8,594 bases of DNA, taken from positions 1-8,594 of the forward strand of contig JAGCOI010000145.1 of the NCBI GenBank assembly GCA_017645485.1, given 5' to 3'. The position numbers were made by a program, and so were the translations under genes. The DNA comes from Alphaproteobacteria bacterium. Its GTDB lineage: Bacteria > Pseudomonadota > Alphaproteobacteria > RF32 > CAG-239. Positions 1-6,091 of the stretch are shown here, in pieces (the stretch's first letter is position 1; every line of letters starts with the position of its first letter). The notes below the pieces were generated by a model that worked only from the letters and a program-made list of their open reading frames with translations, was not told the DNA's origin and did no database searches.

Positions 1-1784
1 AAAATTTTTTCGGTTAAATTTTTTAAGATGCCTTCCGTTTGATTGAGAGAAGCCGTATTTGCAAGTTGAATATTGGCAAAAATAATACCCTGATCTTCTT
101 CCGGTAAAAACGAGGTTGATGTTTTCTTAAAATAAACAAATATGGCAAACAGCACACATAGAACGGTCATTACCGTTGCAAACAATTTTGATGAAAACAA
201 GGTTACCGCTTTTAAGTATAAATTTTCACTGTGTTTTAATAAATTATTGAATTTTATAAAAAAACGATTTTGTTTTTGTTTAGCATTTTTTAAGAATACA
301 GCACAAAGGGCAGGGCTTAACGTAAGGGCGTTAATTGAAGAAAAAACAACGGATGTTGCAATGGCTACGGCAAATTGTTGGTAAATTTTACCGGTAATAC
401 CGGCCATTAAGCCGACGGGAATAAAAATGGAAAGCAAAACAAATGTGGTTGCAACAATGGCACTTGAAATCTGACTCATAGCTTTAACCGAAGCTTCATG
501 TGCATTTAATTGTTCGTTTTCAATCAAATATTCAACACGCTCAACAACAATAATAGCATCATCAACCACAAGTCCGATAGCTAAAATAAAGGCAAATAAT
601 GTTAAAATATTAATATCAAAGCCTAACATATAAATAACAATAAATGATGCAATTAAAGAAACCGGAATGGTAAAAAGAGGAATAAGCGTTGTTTTAATTT
701 TTTGCAAAAACAGATAAGTGACCATGGCTACAAGCGAAAACGTGATGACAAGCGTTTCAATAATACCGGCAATCGAAGCCGATACATATGCCGTGGAATC
801 GTATGCAACTTCTAAAACCATATCTTCAGGAAAGCTTTTAGAAAGTTCTTTAACTTCTTTTCTGATGCGTTTCATAATATCAAGCGAATTTGAATTCGGT
901 GTTTGATTTAAGGCAATAATTGCAGCCGGTGCATTTTTAAAAGCTGATTTTAAGCTGTATGTATCCGCACCGAGTTCAACACGGGCAACATCTTTCAAAT
1001 AAACAATGCCGCCATTTGAAGAGGTTGCGACGATAATATTTTCAAAATCTTCGACGGATGAGAGCAATCCTTTAGCCGTAAGTGATAGGGTAATTAAATT
1101 TTCTTTAGGGCTCGGTGCCGAACCGATGCTGCCGACGGAAGCTTGCACGTTTTGCGTTTTGACCGCATTAATTACATCAGTGGCGCTTAATCCTATAGCC
1201 GTTAATTTAGACGGATCCATCCAAATCCGCATTGAATATTGAGGACCGAAAATTGTTACATCTCCGATACCCTTAACGCGTGAAAGCGGATTTTTAATGT
1301 TTTCAAACGCATAATTGCTCAAAAATAAACTTGAATAAGAGTTGTTTGGTGAACGTAGTGCCAAAAATCCCAGAATATTCGGATTTCTGGTTGTTACATC
1401 AATACCTTGCTCATTAACAACGGCAGGTAATTCAGAAGTCACCTGTTGCAATCTGTTTTGTACTTTTACCTGCGATATATCAGGTGATGCACCGACTTCG
1501 AATGTTACGGTCAGATTATAGTTACCGCCATCATCGGAAGTGGATTCCATATAAAGCATATTTTCAACACCGTTAATTTGATTTTCGATGGGGGAGGCAA
1601 CGGTATCAATCAAAACTTTTGCATTTGCCCCGGGATAAGTCGTTTTAAGTACAATTTGCGGCGGTGTGATTTCAGGATATTGAGAAACCGGTAAAACCGA
1701 AAGCGCCAACAATCCAAGCAGAACAAGAACGATTGAAATAACAATGGCAAAACGCGGACGGTCAATAAAAAATTTTGAAAACAT
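1..1784 (-). CDS. AcrB-like RND (HAE1) efflux pump inner-membrane transporter, C-terminal part cut off by window edge
   Basis: Proton-driven export of drugs or other amphiphilic compounds from periplasm and inner membrane, working with the adaptor encoded just upstream and an outer-membrane channel not seen here. I translated 594 residues by hand; AcrB-type proteins are about 1,030-1,050, so roughly 57% is present. It opens MFSKFFIDRPRFA, very like AcrB (MPNFFIDRPIFA), followed by TM1 and the VSQYPEITPP and TYPGANA stretches of the porter domain. The TM4 motif GLVVDDAIIVVE gives D408 and D409, equivalent to the proton-relay pair D407/D408 of AcrB. The start at 1784 lies one base after the adaptor stop and has GGAG 10 bases upstream. 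An in-frame ATG at 1793 has GGAG only one base away, so it is less likely. The frame is open throughout. Family is certain; substrate is unknown. Confidence 0.95.
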   Translation of the reverse strand, partial: MFSKFFIDRPRFAIVISIVLVLLGLLALSVLPVSQYPEITPPQIVLKTTYPGANAKVLIDTVASPIENQINGVENMLYMESTSDDGGNYNLTVTFEVGASPDISQVKVQNRLQQVTSELPAVVNEQGIDVTTRNPNILGFLALRSPNNSYSSLFLSNYAFENIKNPLSRVKGIGDVTIFGPQYSMRIWMDPSKLTAIGLSATDVINAVKTQNVQASVGSIGSAPSPKENLITLSLTAKGLLSSVEDFENIIVATSSNGGIVYLKDVARVELGADTYSLKSAFKNAPAAIIALNQTPNSNSLDIMKRIRKEVKELSKSFPEDMVLEVAYDSTAYVSASIAGIIETLVITFSLVAMVTYLFLQKIKTTLIPLFTIPVSLIASFIVIYMLGFDINILTLFAFILAIGLVVDDAIIVVERVEYLIENEQLNAHEASVKAMSQISSAIVATTFVLLSIFIPVGLMAGITGKIYQQFAVAIATSVVFSSINALTLSPALCAVFLKNAKQKQNRFFIKFNNLLKHSENLYLKAVTLFSSKLFATVMTVLCVLFAIFVYFKKTSTSFLPEEDQGIIFANIQLANTASLNQTEGILKNLTEKI

Positions 1785-1785
1785 A

Positions 1786-2919
1786 TCAAGCATGCTCCGA
1801 ATTTTGTAAAATTTCAGCAGGCATACCGATATTCTGCTCATTCACTTTTTCGGTCACAACGGCATCACCTTTTTCAAAAGTGTTTTTCAACACAAAAGTT
1901 TCACCGTTTGTTCCTAAAATTTCGACCTGTTCTTTTCTTAAAATGCCGTTACGTATTAAATATATGAAATTTCCGTTATTTTCCAAAATCACCAGATTTT
2001 TAGCAACAGAAACCGAATTTTTTAAGATATTTTTGCTTAATACCGTAACATAAGTATTCGGTGTTAAGATTTTACCGATATTTTGAAAATCGGCATAAAC
2101 GGCCATTGAACCTGTTTGTTTGTTAATGCTGTTATCGGTATATCTGAAAACACCTTTATTTTTAAATATATCTCCGTTCGGTAACTCTAAAAGCAGTGTT
2201 TCATCAATAAAAGGTTTTGTTTTGGACAGTTCTTTCAAATATTGTTTATCTGAAATAGAAAAAACAACTCTTATCGGATTGTATTGAACAATAGTAAATA
2301 ACGGTCCTGATGTCGGTGACACATAATTGCCTTGTGTTAACGAAACATCACCGACAATACCGCTGATAGGTGCATGAATAACGGTATAATTGTAATTAAC
2401 CTGGGCTTGTGTGTAGTTTGCTTTAGCTTGTTCCAAAGAAGCAAGTGCCGATAAATATTGTGCTTCGGCGGCTTCAAGATCTGATGCCGAGATGGCGTTT
2501 CCGGCCTTTTTTAAGCGTTCAAAATAATTTGCCGCATTTTGTAAAACGGCTTGAGCCTTAACAATATCCGCCTTGGCATTTTCAAGCATGGCAATATATT
2601 CATCTTGTTTTAAGATAAGTAATACATCGCCTTTATTAACCAATTCACCGCCTTTTATATAAACTTTTTCGATAAAGCCATCAATATATGGTGTAACCGA
2701 TACTTCATGAATAGGGGTAACATACCCGACATATTGTTGCGTTAAAACGGTGTTTGTCGGATAAATCGGCTCAGCCGTTAACACTAAAGGTTGTTGTTTG
2801 TTTTCGTTTTGGAATGTTTTATTTTCTGATATATTGAAAAACTTAAAAAACAAAAAACCGGCGACAAAGGTCAACACGACAGCCACAATGATAGTCAACG
2901 GATAAAATTTATTTTGCAT
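1786..2919 (-). CDS. RND efflux periplasmic adaptor (membrane fusion protein, HlyD/AcrA family)
   Basis: Bridges the RND pump to an outer-membrane channel in a tripartite exporter. The 377-residue product is the usual family size. Residues about 7-28 form one hydrophobic segment with no lipobox cysteine, so it is probably anchored by an uncleaved N-terminal helix, unlike lipoprotein AcrA. The two halves of the lipoyl domain are visible at about 72-103 (GFIEKVYIKGGELVNKGD) and 180-203 (HAPISGIVGDVSLTQGNYV). They flank an Ala/Gln/Glu-rich helical hairpin (about 105-177) typical of the coiled coil that contacts the outer-membrane channel. A beta-barrel domain (about 213-295) and a membrane-proximal domain follow. 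The stop TGA is one base from the pump start, so translation is probably coupled. The Shine-Dalgarno is weak (AAAAGG, 9 bases before ATG) and lies in a potential hairpin loop. No regulator gene is adjacent in this window. Confidence 0.95.
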   Translation of the reverse strand: MQNKFYPLTIIVAVVLTFVAGFLFFKFFNISENKTFQNENKQQPLVLTAEPIYPTNTVLTQQYVGYVTPIHEVSVTPYIDGFIEKVYIKGGELVNKGDVLLILKQDEYIAMLENAKADIVKAQAVLQNAANYFERLKKAGNAISASDLEAAEAQYLSALASLEQAKANYTQAQVNYNYTVIHAPISGIVGDVSLTQGNYVSPTSGPLFTIVQYNPIRVVFSISDKQYLKELSKTKPFIDETLLLELPNGDIFKNKGVFRYTDNSINKQTGSMAVYADFQNIGKILTPNTYVTVLSKNILKNSVSVAKNLVILENNGNFIYLIRNGILRKEQVEILGTNGETFVLKNTFEKGDAVVTEKVNEQNIGMPAEILQNSEHA

Positions 2920-2921
2920 AT

Positions 2922-2951
2922 TCTCAAGCCTTTTGTTTATAAAACTTGAGA
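2922..2951 (-). promoter_or_regulatory. Inverted repeat over the efflux operon leader and ribosome binding site
   Basis: A perfect 7-base inverted repeat, TCTCAAG at 2922-2928 and CTTGAGA at 2945-2951, is separated by 16 bases. In the leftward transcript it would form a hairpin starting at the very 5' end, with the weak AAAAGG Shine-Dalgarno in its loop and the 3' arm ending 2 bases before the ATG. It could control translation, or as DNA be a repressor operator. Both are inference; the repeat itself is seen directly. Confidence 0.4.
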
Positions 2952-2956
2952 TTTAA

Positions 2957-2984
2957 ATAATAGGACTTCGGATGAATTCAACAA
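2957..2984 (-). promoter_or_regulatory. Putative sigma70 promoter of the efflux operon
   Basis: Read leftward, a TTGTTG -35-like hexamer (complement of 2979-2984) and a TATTAT -10-like hexamer (complement of 2957-2962) are 16 bases apart. They predict a transcript start near 2950, about 30 bases upstream of the adaptor ATG. The -10 matches 5 of 6 consensus bases and the -35 only 3 of 6. In such AT-rich DNA this is a candidate only. Confidence 0.35.
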
Positions 2985-3001
2985 TGAGGTATAAAAAATA
3001 C

Positions 3002-3029
3002 TTGCAAAACAATTTTTTTTATGTATATT
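3002..3029 (+). promoter_or_regulatory. Putative sigma70 promoter of rpsF-rpsR-rplI
   Basis: TTGCAA at 3002-3007 and TATATT at 3024-3029 are spaced by 16 bases that include a run of eight T. The -10 matches 5 of 6 and the -35 matches 4 of 6 consensus bases. The start would fall near 3036, giving a leader of about 90 bases that contains both hairpins described below. The position just before a strong ribosomal-protein operon and the good -10 make this the best promoter candidate in the window. Confidence 0.55.
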
Positions 3030-3042
3030 AGCGCTTGTCCTT

Positions 3043-3064
3043 GCCGGTAGAATGTTCTATCGGC
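3043..3064 (+). promoter_or_regulatory. Stem-loop I in the rpsF leader
   Basis: GCCGGTAGA at 3043-3051 pairs with TCTATCGGC at 3056-3064 in a 9-bp stem (one G-U pair) around a 4-base loop. No T-run follows, so it is not an intrinsic terminator. It is probably part of the structured leader of the ribosomal-protein mRNA. Its role is unknown. Confidence 0.5.
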
Positions 3065-3069
3065 TATAC

Positions 3070-3102
3070 ATAAACCCGAATGGTTTTATACCATTCATTT
3101 GT
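3070..3102 (+). promoter_or_regulatory. Candidate S6:S18-complex binding motif in the rpsF leader
   Basis: AATGGT at 3079-3084 pairs perfectly with ACCATT at 3090-3095 around a 5-base loop. The base of the hairpin is preceded by CCCG (3075-3078). A lower stem, ATAAA (3070-3074) with TTTGT (3098-3102, one G-U), can close below it, presenting CCG as an asymmetric bulge. The published S6:S18 autoregulatory motif in rpsF leaders of many phyla is described as a conserved CCG in a bulge flanked by a stem and a hairpin, mimicking the 16S rRNA site. Geometry and genomic position both fit. Binding of S6:S18 would be expected to repress this operon when free S6 and S18 accumulate. G3078 could alternatively pair with C3096, shrinking the bulge to CCC. 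Confidence 0.6.
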
Positions 3103-3128
3103 TGAGAACCCATAAGGAGAATAAATAT

Positions 3129-3482
3129 ATGGCTAACTATGAAAGCGTGCTTATCGCACGTCAAGACTTAGCTGCCTCTCAGGTTAATGACCTTGTCTCT
3201 TCTTTGAGCGATGTTATTAAAAATCAGGGTGGCGAAGTTGTTAAAATTGATAACTGGGGTTTGAAAAACCTTGCTTATCGCATCAAGAAAAACCGCAAAG
3301 GGCATTATGTTTTGCTTAACATTGTGGCTCCGTCTCAAGCTATTTTGGAATATGAACGTTTAATGCGTTTAAACGAAGATATTATTCGTTATATGACAGT
3401 TAAAGTTGACGAGTTTAACAGTGAACTTTCTTCCGATGAAGATATCGAAGCTGTTGAAGTTGCCGAAAGCATGGGAGAATAA
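3129..3482 (+). CDS. rpsF: 30S ribosomal protein S6
   Basis: S6 binds the 16S rRNA central domain together with S18, whose gene follows immediately. The 117-residue product begins [14 protein letters not shown], and has the ferredoxin-like fold region (about 1-95) with the family stretches [20 protein letters not shown] and [18 protein letters not shown]. An acidic C-terminal tail ([13 protein letters not shown]) is also typical. The start at 3129 follows a strong AAGGAGA Shine-Dalgarno 8 bases upstream. The frame stays open to an upstream TTG at 3099, but that lies inside the leader hairpin and would add ten residues absent from the family, so I rejected it. The stop overlaps or nearly abuts rpsR, implying coupled translation and balanced S6:S18 supply. 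Confidence 0.97.
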   Translation: MANYESVLIARQDLAASQVNDLVSSLSDVIKNQGGEVVKIDNWGLKNLAYRIKKNRKGHYVLLNIVAPSQAILEYERLMRLNEDIIRYMTVKVDEFNSELSSDEDIEAVEVAESMGE

Positions 3483-3484
3483 TG

Positions 3485-3709
3485 ATGACAAAGCAATCAT
3501 TTTTTAAAAGAAAATCATGTCCTTTCTCAGGTGAAAATGCTTTGAGAATTGATTATAAGGTTGTTAATCTTTTGTCTCGATTCATTTCGGAAAAAGGAAA
3601 AATCATTCCCTCGCGCATTACTTCTGTTTCGGCTAAAAAACAAAGAGAATTGGCGCGGGCTATCAAACGTGCACGTTATATCGGCTTATTGCCGTATGTG
3701 GCTAATTAA
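3485..3709 (+). CDS. rpsR: 30S ribosomal protein S18
   Basis: S18 is a small basic 30S platform protein that heterodimerises with S6 on 16S rRNA. The 74-residue product carries the hallmark KSCPFSG near the N-terminus, then [18 protein letters not shown] and [20 protein letters not shown], ending LPYVAN. The sequence resembles alphaproteobacterial S18. Two adjacent ATG codons are possible. The one at 3482 overlaps the rpsF TAA by one base with GGGAG only 4 bases away. The one at 3485 has GGGAG 7 bases upstream and is preferred; the difference is one methionine. Only a single cysteine is present in the KSCPFSG region, so a zinc site is not implied. Confidence 0.96.
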   Translation: MTKQSFFKRKSCPFSGENALRIDYKVVNLLSRFISEKGKIIPSRITSVSAKKQRELARAIKRARYIGLLPYVAN

Positions 3710-3724
3710 GGGGAGGGTACAGAT

Positions 3725-4210
3725 ATGGAAGTTATTCTTCTCGAACATGTTGAAAAATTAGGTAAAATGGGTGATAAAGTTAACGTTAAGAACGGATATG
3801 CCCGTAATTACCTCTTACCCAACAAAAAAGCTTTGCGTGCAACAGAAGCAAACGTTGCTTATTTTGAAAAGCAGAAAGCTGAATTAGAAGCACATAATAA
3901 AGCCTTATTTGAAGCTGCAACCGCAAAAGCGGAAGCGTTGAAAGGCTTTAAGGCTGTTTTAATTCGTCAAGCTGCAGAAACAGGTCAATTATACGGTTCT
4001 GTAACGATTCGTGATATTGCTGCGGCAATTAAAGAAGCAGGGCACGATATTGAACGTAGATTGGTATATCTTGAAAAACCGATTAAAGATTTAGGTATTT
4101 ACAAGGTCCAAATCAATTTACACCCTGAAGTAACGCAAACTGTTTTAATTAACGTTGCGAGAACTGCAGACGAAGCTTCAAAACAAGAAAAAGCATATGA
4201 TCACGAATAA
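3725..4210 (+). CDS. rplI: 50S ribosomal protein L9
   Basis: L9 binds 23S rRNA near the L1 stalk and is a two-domain protein joined by a long helix. The 161-residue product begins MEVILLEHVEKLGKMGDKV and continues with the RNA-binding signature VKNGYARNYLLP. A Glu/Ala/Lys-rich connecting helix (about 42-75) leads to the C-terminal domain (about 76-150, ending INLHPEVTQTVLINV). In the signature the usual Gly after LP-x (as in LPKGKA or LPQGKA) is Lys (LPNKKALRAT), a small departure. The ribosome binding site is an unusually G-rich GGGGAGGG starting directly after the rpsR stop, 7 bases before ATG. It is the last gene of the ribosomal operon, followed 18 bases later by a strong terminator. Confidence 0.97.
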   Translation: MEVILLEHVEKLGKMGDKVNVKNGYARNYLLPNKKALRATEANVAYFEKQKAELEAHNKALFEAATAKAEALKGFKAVLIRQAAETGQLYGSVTIRDIAAAIKEAGHDIERRLVYLEKPIKDLGIYKVQINLHPEVTQTVLINVARTADEASKQEKAYDHE

Positions 4211-4228
4211 TGTGGTCTAGCAAAAATC

Positions 4229-4256
4229 AAGAGCTCTTGCAAAAGAGCTCTTTTTT
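4229..4256 (+). terminator. Intrinsic terminator after rplI
   Basis: AAGAGCTCTT at 4229-4238 pairs perfectly with the identical self-complementary AAGAGCTCTT at 4243-4252 around a GCAA loop of the stable GNRA class. The T-run from 4251 continues through 4260 with one G. The stem is 10 bp. This ends the rpsF-rpsR-rplI transcript and separates it from mscL. Confidence 0.92.
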
Positions 4257-4272
4257 GTTTTTAAAATAAAAC

Positions 4273-4301
4273 TTGACTGTTTTTGAAATTCGTTCTACTA
4301 G
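4273..4301 (+). promoter_or_regulatory. Weak candidate promoter for mscL
   Basis: TTGACT at 4273-4278 is a 5-of-6 match to the -35 box, but the hexamer at 17-base spacing, TACTAG (4296-4301), is a poor -10. A better -10-like TATATT lies at 4310-4315, identical to the rpsF -10 and likewise preceded directly by TG, but no -35 sits at normal spacing from it. Since a strong terminator lies upstream, mscL needs its own promoter here. Which hexamers are used is not clear. Confidence 0.3.
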
Positions 4302-4339
4302 TAACTGTGTATATTCGAACTTTTATAAAGGAAAGATTG

Positions 4340-4816
4340 ATGAAAAACTTTTTAAATGAATTCAAAAAATTTGCAATGCGCGGTAATGTGATTGACATGG
4401 CTGTCGGTATCATTATCGGTGCTGCATTCGGCAAAATCGTGAACTCTCTTGTTGAAGATGTTTTAATGCCGCCGATCGGATTGTTGCTTGGTAAAGTTGA
4501 TTTTTCAGACTTAAAATTAACATTAACAAACGATGTTTCCATCAGATACGGCGCCTTTATTAACGCATTAATCAGCTTTATAATTGTGGCATTTGCCGTT
4601 TTCTTGCTGATTAAAGCGATTAACACGCTTCAAGAAAGAATGGCTGCCAAAGAAGCTGCCGCGGAAGCCGCTGCACCGACAACCAAAACTTGTCCGTATT
4701 GCTTCTCGGAAATTTCAATTCATGCCACACGTTGCCCGAATTGCACGTCTGAATTGAAAACCGAAAAGAAAGCGGCAGAGAAAAAAGCTGCTCCGAAGAA
4801 GAAAAAGGCAAAATAA
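4340..4816 (+). CDS. mscL: Large-conductance mechanosensitive channel MscL with C-terminal zinc-ribbon-like domain
   Basis: MscL is a homopentameric inner-membrane pore that opens under membrane tension and releases solutes in hypo-osmotic shock. The 158-residue product starts [20 protein letters not shown], matching the E. coli N-terminal helix and the FAMRGN motif. TM1 (about 15-45, [14 protein letters not shown], then MPPIG) and TM2 (about 71-95, [19 protein letters not shown]) follow. Instead of the usual C-terminal helix (LLTEIRDLL in E. coli) there is an Ala/Glu linker (102-113). Next come CPYC (118-121) and CPNC (132-135), a four-cysteine pattern typical of a zinc ribbon, and then a Lys/Ala-rich tail ending KKKKAK. 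The start at 4340 has AAAGGAAAG with 7 bases from AGGA to ATG. An upstream TTG (4283) would add non-family residues encoded in the promoter region. The gene is monocistronic between two terminators. Confidence 0.96.
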   Translation: MKNFLNEFKKFAMRGNVIDMAVGIIIGAAFGKIVNSLVEDVLMPPIGLLLGKVDFSDLKLTLTNDVSIRYGAFINALISFIIVAFAVFLLIKAINTLQERMAAKEAAAEAAAPTTKTCPYCFSEISIHATRCPNCTSELKTEKKAAEKKAAPKKKKAK

Positions 4817-4837
4817 GTTTTAAGGCCCTTAAATAAC

Positions 4838-4868
4838 AAAACACCGACAATTTGCCGGTGTTTTTTTT
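4838..4868 (+). terminator. Intrinsic terminator after mscL
   Basis: AAAACACCG at 4838-4846 pairs with CGGTGTTTT at 4856-4864 in a 9-bp stem with a 9-base loop, followed by a run of eight T (4861-4868). It lies 21 bases after the mscL stop. Because the stem is flanked by A on the left and T on the right, it could work in both directions, but no leftward gene reaches it. Confidence 0.88.
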
Positions 4869-4917
4869 GTGTGGAATGGATATTTATTTTTATTGTATGT
4901 ATATCAGATATTTAATA

Positions 4918-4930
4918 TACAATTTATATG
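4918..4930 (+). promoter_or_regulatory. Candidate -10 element placing hemW transcription start at its ATG
   Basis: TACAAT at 4918-4923 matches 5 of 6 bases of the -10 consensus and ends 4 bases before the hemW ATG, so transcription would begin at or within a few bases of the start codon. The only -35-like element is a poor TTGTAT (4893-4898) at 19-base spacing. Together with the lack of a Shine-Dalgarno this suggests a leaderless or near-leaderless mRNA. The DNA is very AT-rich, so chance matches are common. Confidence 0.3.
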
Positions 4931-6013
4931 AATACGGTTTCTATTTATTTTCATTGGCCTTATTGTAAGAGCAAATGCCCTTACTGCGACTTTTTTAAAA
5001 AAGTTAATCCACACGTTGACCAAGCCTCTATTATCGAAACATATCTTCAAAAACTTCAAAATTATCATGAATTGTTGTCTGATAGGGTAATACAATCGGT
5101 GTTTTTCGGCGGTGGCACACCGTCTTTGATAGAACCGCGTTATATTGAACTTTTGATCAACCGTATTTCAAAATTATGGCACACCGCAAAAAATATGGAA
5201 ATCAGTTTGGAAGCCAATCCGAACACAGATCATCCTGATATGTTTACCGATTTGAAAAATGCGGGCATTAACAGGCTGTCTTTAGGTGTGCAAGCGCTCA
5301 ATGATGCAGATTTGAAATTTTTAGGACGTACACACAGCCTAAAAGATGCACTAAGCAGTATAGAAAATGTTTTACACACATTTGATAATCATTCCATTGA
5401 TTTGATTTATGCTCGCCCGAACCAACATCTTGACACATGGTTTGAAGAATTAAAACAAGCCGTATCATTCGGGTTGAAACATTTATCGCTTTATCAACTG
5501 ACCATAGAGGAAGGGACAGTATTTTTTAAGCGTGGTATCAAAGCCTTGGAAGAAGACAAAGCGGCCGATATGTATTTAGAAACAGTAAATTATTTAAGAC
5601 AAAACGGTTATCCGCGTTATGAAGTTTCAAATTTTGCAAAAGAAGAATATGAGTCTGTTCACAATAAATGCTATTGGCAAGGTGATGATTATATCGGTAT
5701 CGGCGAAAGTGCACACGGGCGGATAAAAATCGGCAATAAGCATTATGCCCTCGTTGATAATCAGCCTAAAGAAGAACTCAGCGTTTATGAACGCGCCGAA
5801 GAACTTGTGCTTTTAGGTCTGCGACTTGAAAGAGGTATTGATAAAGCACATTTTGAAACGATTACAGGCATCAATTTTAATAATATTATTAACAAAAAAC
5901 ATTTGCAGACTATGAAAGAAAGCGGTTTGATAGAAGAAAATGATTCATTTTTACAAGCAACCGATAAAGGATTTTTACTCATTGATAAAATTGCTTTGGA
6001 ACTTCTTTCTTAA
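4928..6013 (+). CDS. hemW: Radical SAM heme chaperone HemW (HemN-like)
   Basis: HemW proteins bind heme and an iron-sulfur cluster and are thought to deliver heme to membrane hemoproteins. Older annotation calls them oxygen-independent coproporphyrinogen III oxidase. The 361-residue product has the radical SAM triad C13-x3-C17-x2-C20 (YCKSKCPYCDF). True HemN has CxxxCxxCxC, and the extra cysteine is absent here. GGGTPS (61-66) contacts S-adenosylmethionine in the family. NRLSLGVQ (115-122), HLSLYQLTIEEGT (185-197) and YEVSNFA (231-237) are typical core motifs. HNKCYW (245-250) fits the HNxxYW motif that marks heme-binding HemW rather than HemN. A C-terminal HemN_C-like region ends the protein. 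The start is fixed by the nearby cysteine motif and an upstream in-frame TAA (4913). No Shine-Dalgarno is visible. The gene lacks the rdgB neighbour common elsewhere. Confidence 0.93.
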   Translation: MNTVSIYFHWPYCKSKCPYCDFFKKVNPHVDQASIIETYLQKLQNYHELLSDRVIQSVFFGGGTPSLIEPRYIELLINRISKLWHTAKNMEISLEANPNTDHPDMFTDLKNAGINRLSLGVQALNDADLKFLGRTHSLKDALSSIENVLHTFDNHSIDLIYARPNQHLDTWFEELKQAVSFGLKHLSLYQLTIEEGTVFFKRGIKALEEDKAADMYLETVNYLRQNGYPRYEVSNFAKEEYESVHNKCYWQGDDYIGIGESAHGRIKIGNKHYALVDNQPKEELSVYERAEELVLLGLRLERGIDKAHFETITGINFNNIINKKHLQTMKESGLIEENDSFLQATDKGFLLIDKIALELLS

Positions 6014-6041
6014 AAAAGATTGTATTAACAAAAACAACAGC

Positions 6042-6070
6042 TTGTGTTTGAGAAAAATTTGTTTTAGAAT
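6042..6070 (+). promoter_or_regulatory. Putative sigma70 promoter of the mltB-yejE-yejF operon
   Basis: TTGTGT at 6042-6047 and TAGAAT at 6065-6070 are exactly 17 bases apart. The -10 matches 5 of 6 and the -35 matches 3 of 6 bases. The start would fall near 6077, just downstream of the first in-frame ATG (6074) and upstream of the ATG preferred for mltB (6092). No terminator is visible between hemW and this site, so read-through from hemW is also possible. Confidence 0.4.
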
Positions 6071-6091
6071 CGAATGCAGATGAGGTTTGAA

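Noticed and set aside
142..1242. Plus-strand open frames at 142-384, 718-906 and 1006-1242
   Set aside because: They are antisense to the continuous AcrB-like reading frame on the minus strand, which has strong family similarity throughout.
3099..3128. TTG at 3099 as the rpsF start
   Set aside because: It lies inside the leader hairpin region, has no ribosome site and adds ten residues foreign to S6; ATG 3129 has AAGGAGA at ideal spacing.
3549..3761. Plus-strand frame overlapping rpsR and rplI
   Set aside because: Out-of-frame shadow of two clear ribosomal protein genes, with no family resemblance.
4229..4252. Direct repeat AAGAGCTCTT x2 as a possible mobile or recombination site
   Set aside because: The copies are self-complementary arms of a GNRA-capped terminator followed by a T-run, which explains them fully.
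4261..5095. Minus-strand frames opposite mscL and hemW (4261-4626, 4620-4850, 4904-5095)
   Set aside because: Antisense to well-identified genes; they show no recognisable motifs and cross terminators.
6074..6091. ATG at 6074 or 6080 as the mltB start
   Set aside because: No Shine-Dalgarno precedes them, the predicted transcript start is near 6077, and the ATG at 6092 gives both a good ribosome site and a typical signal peptide.
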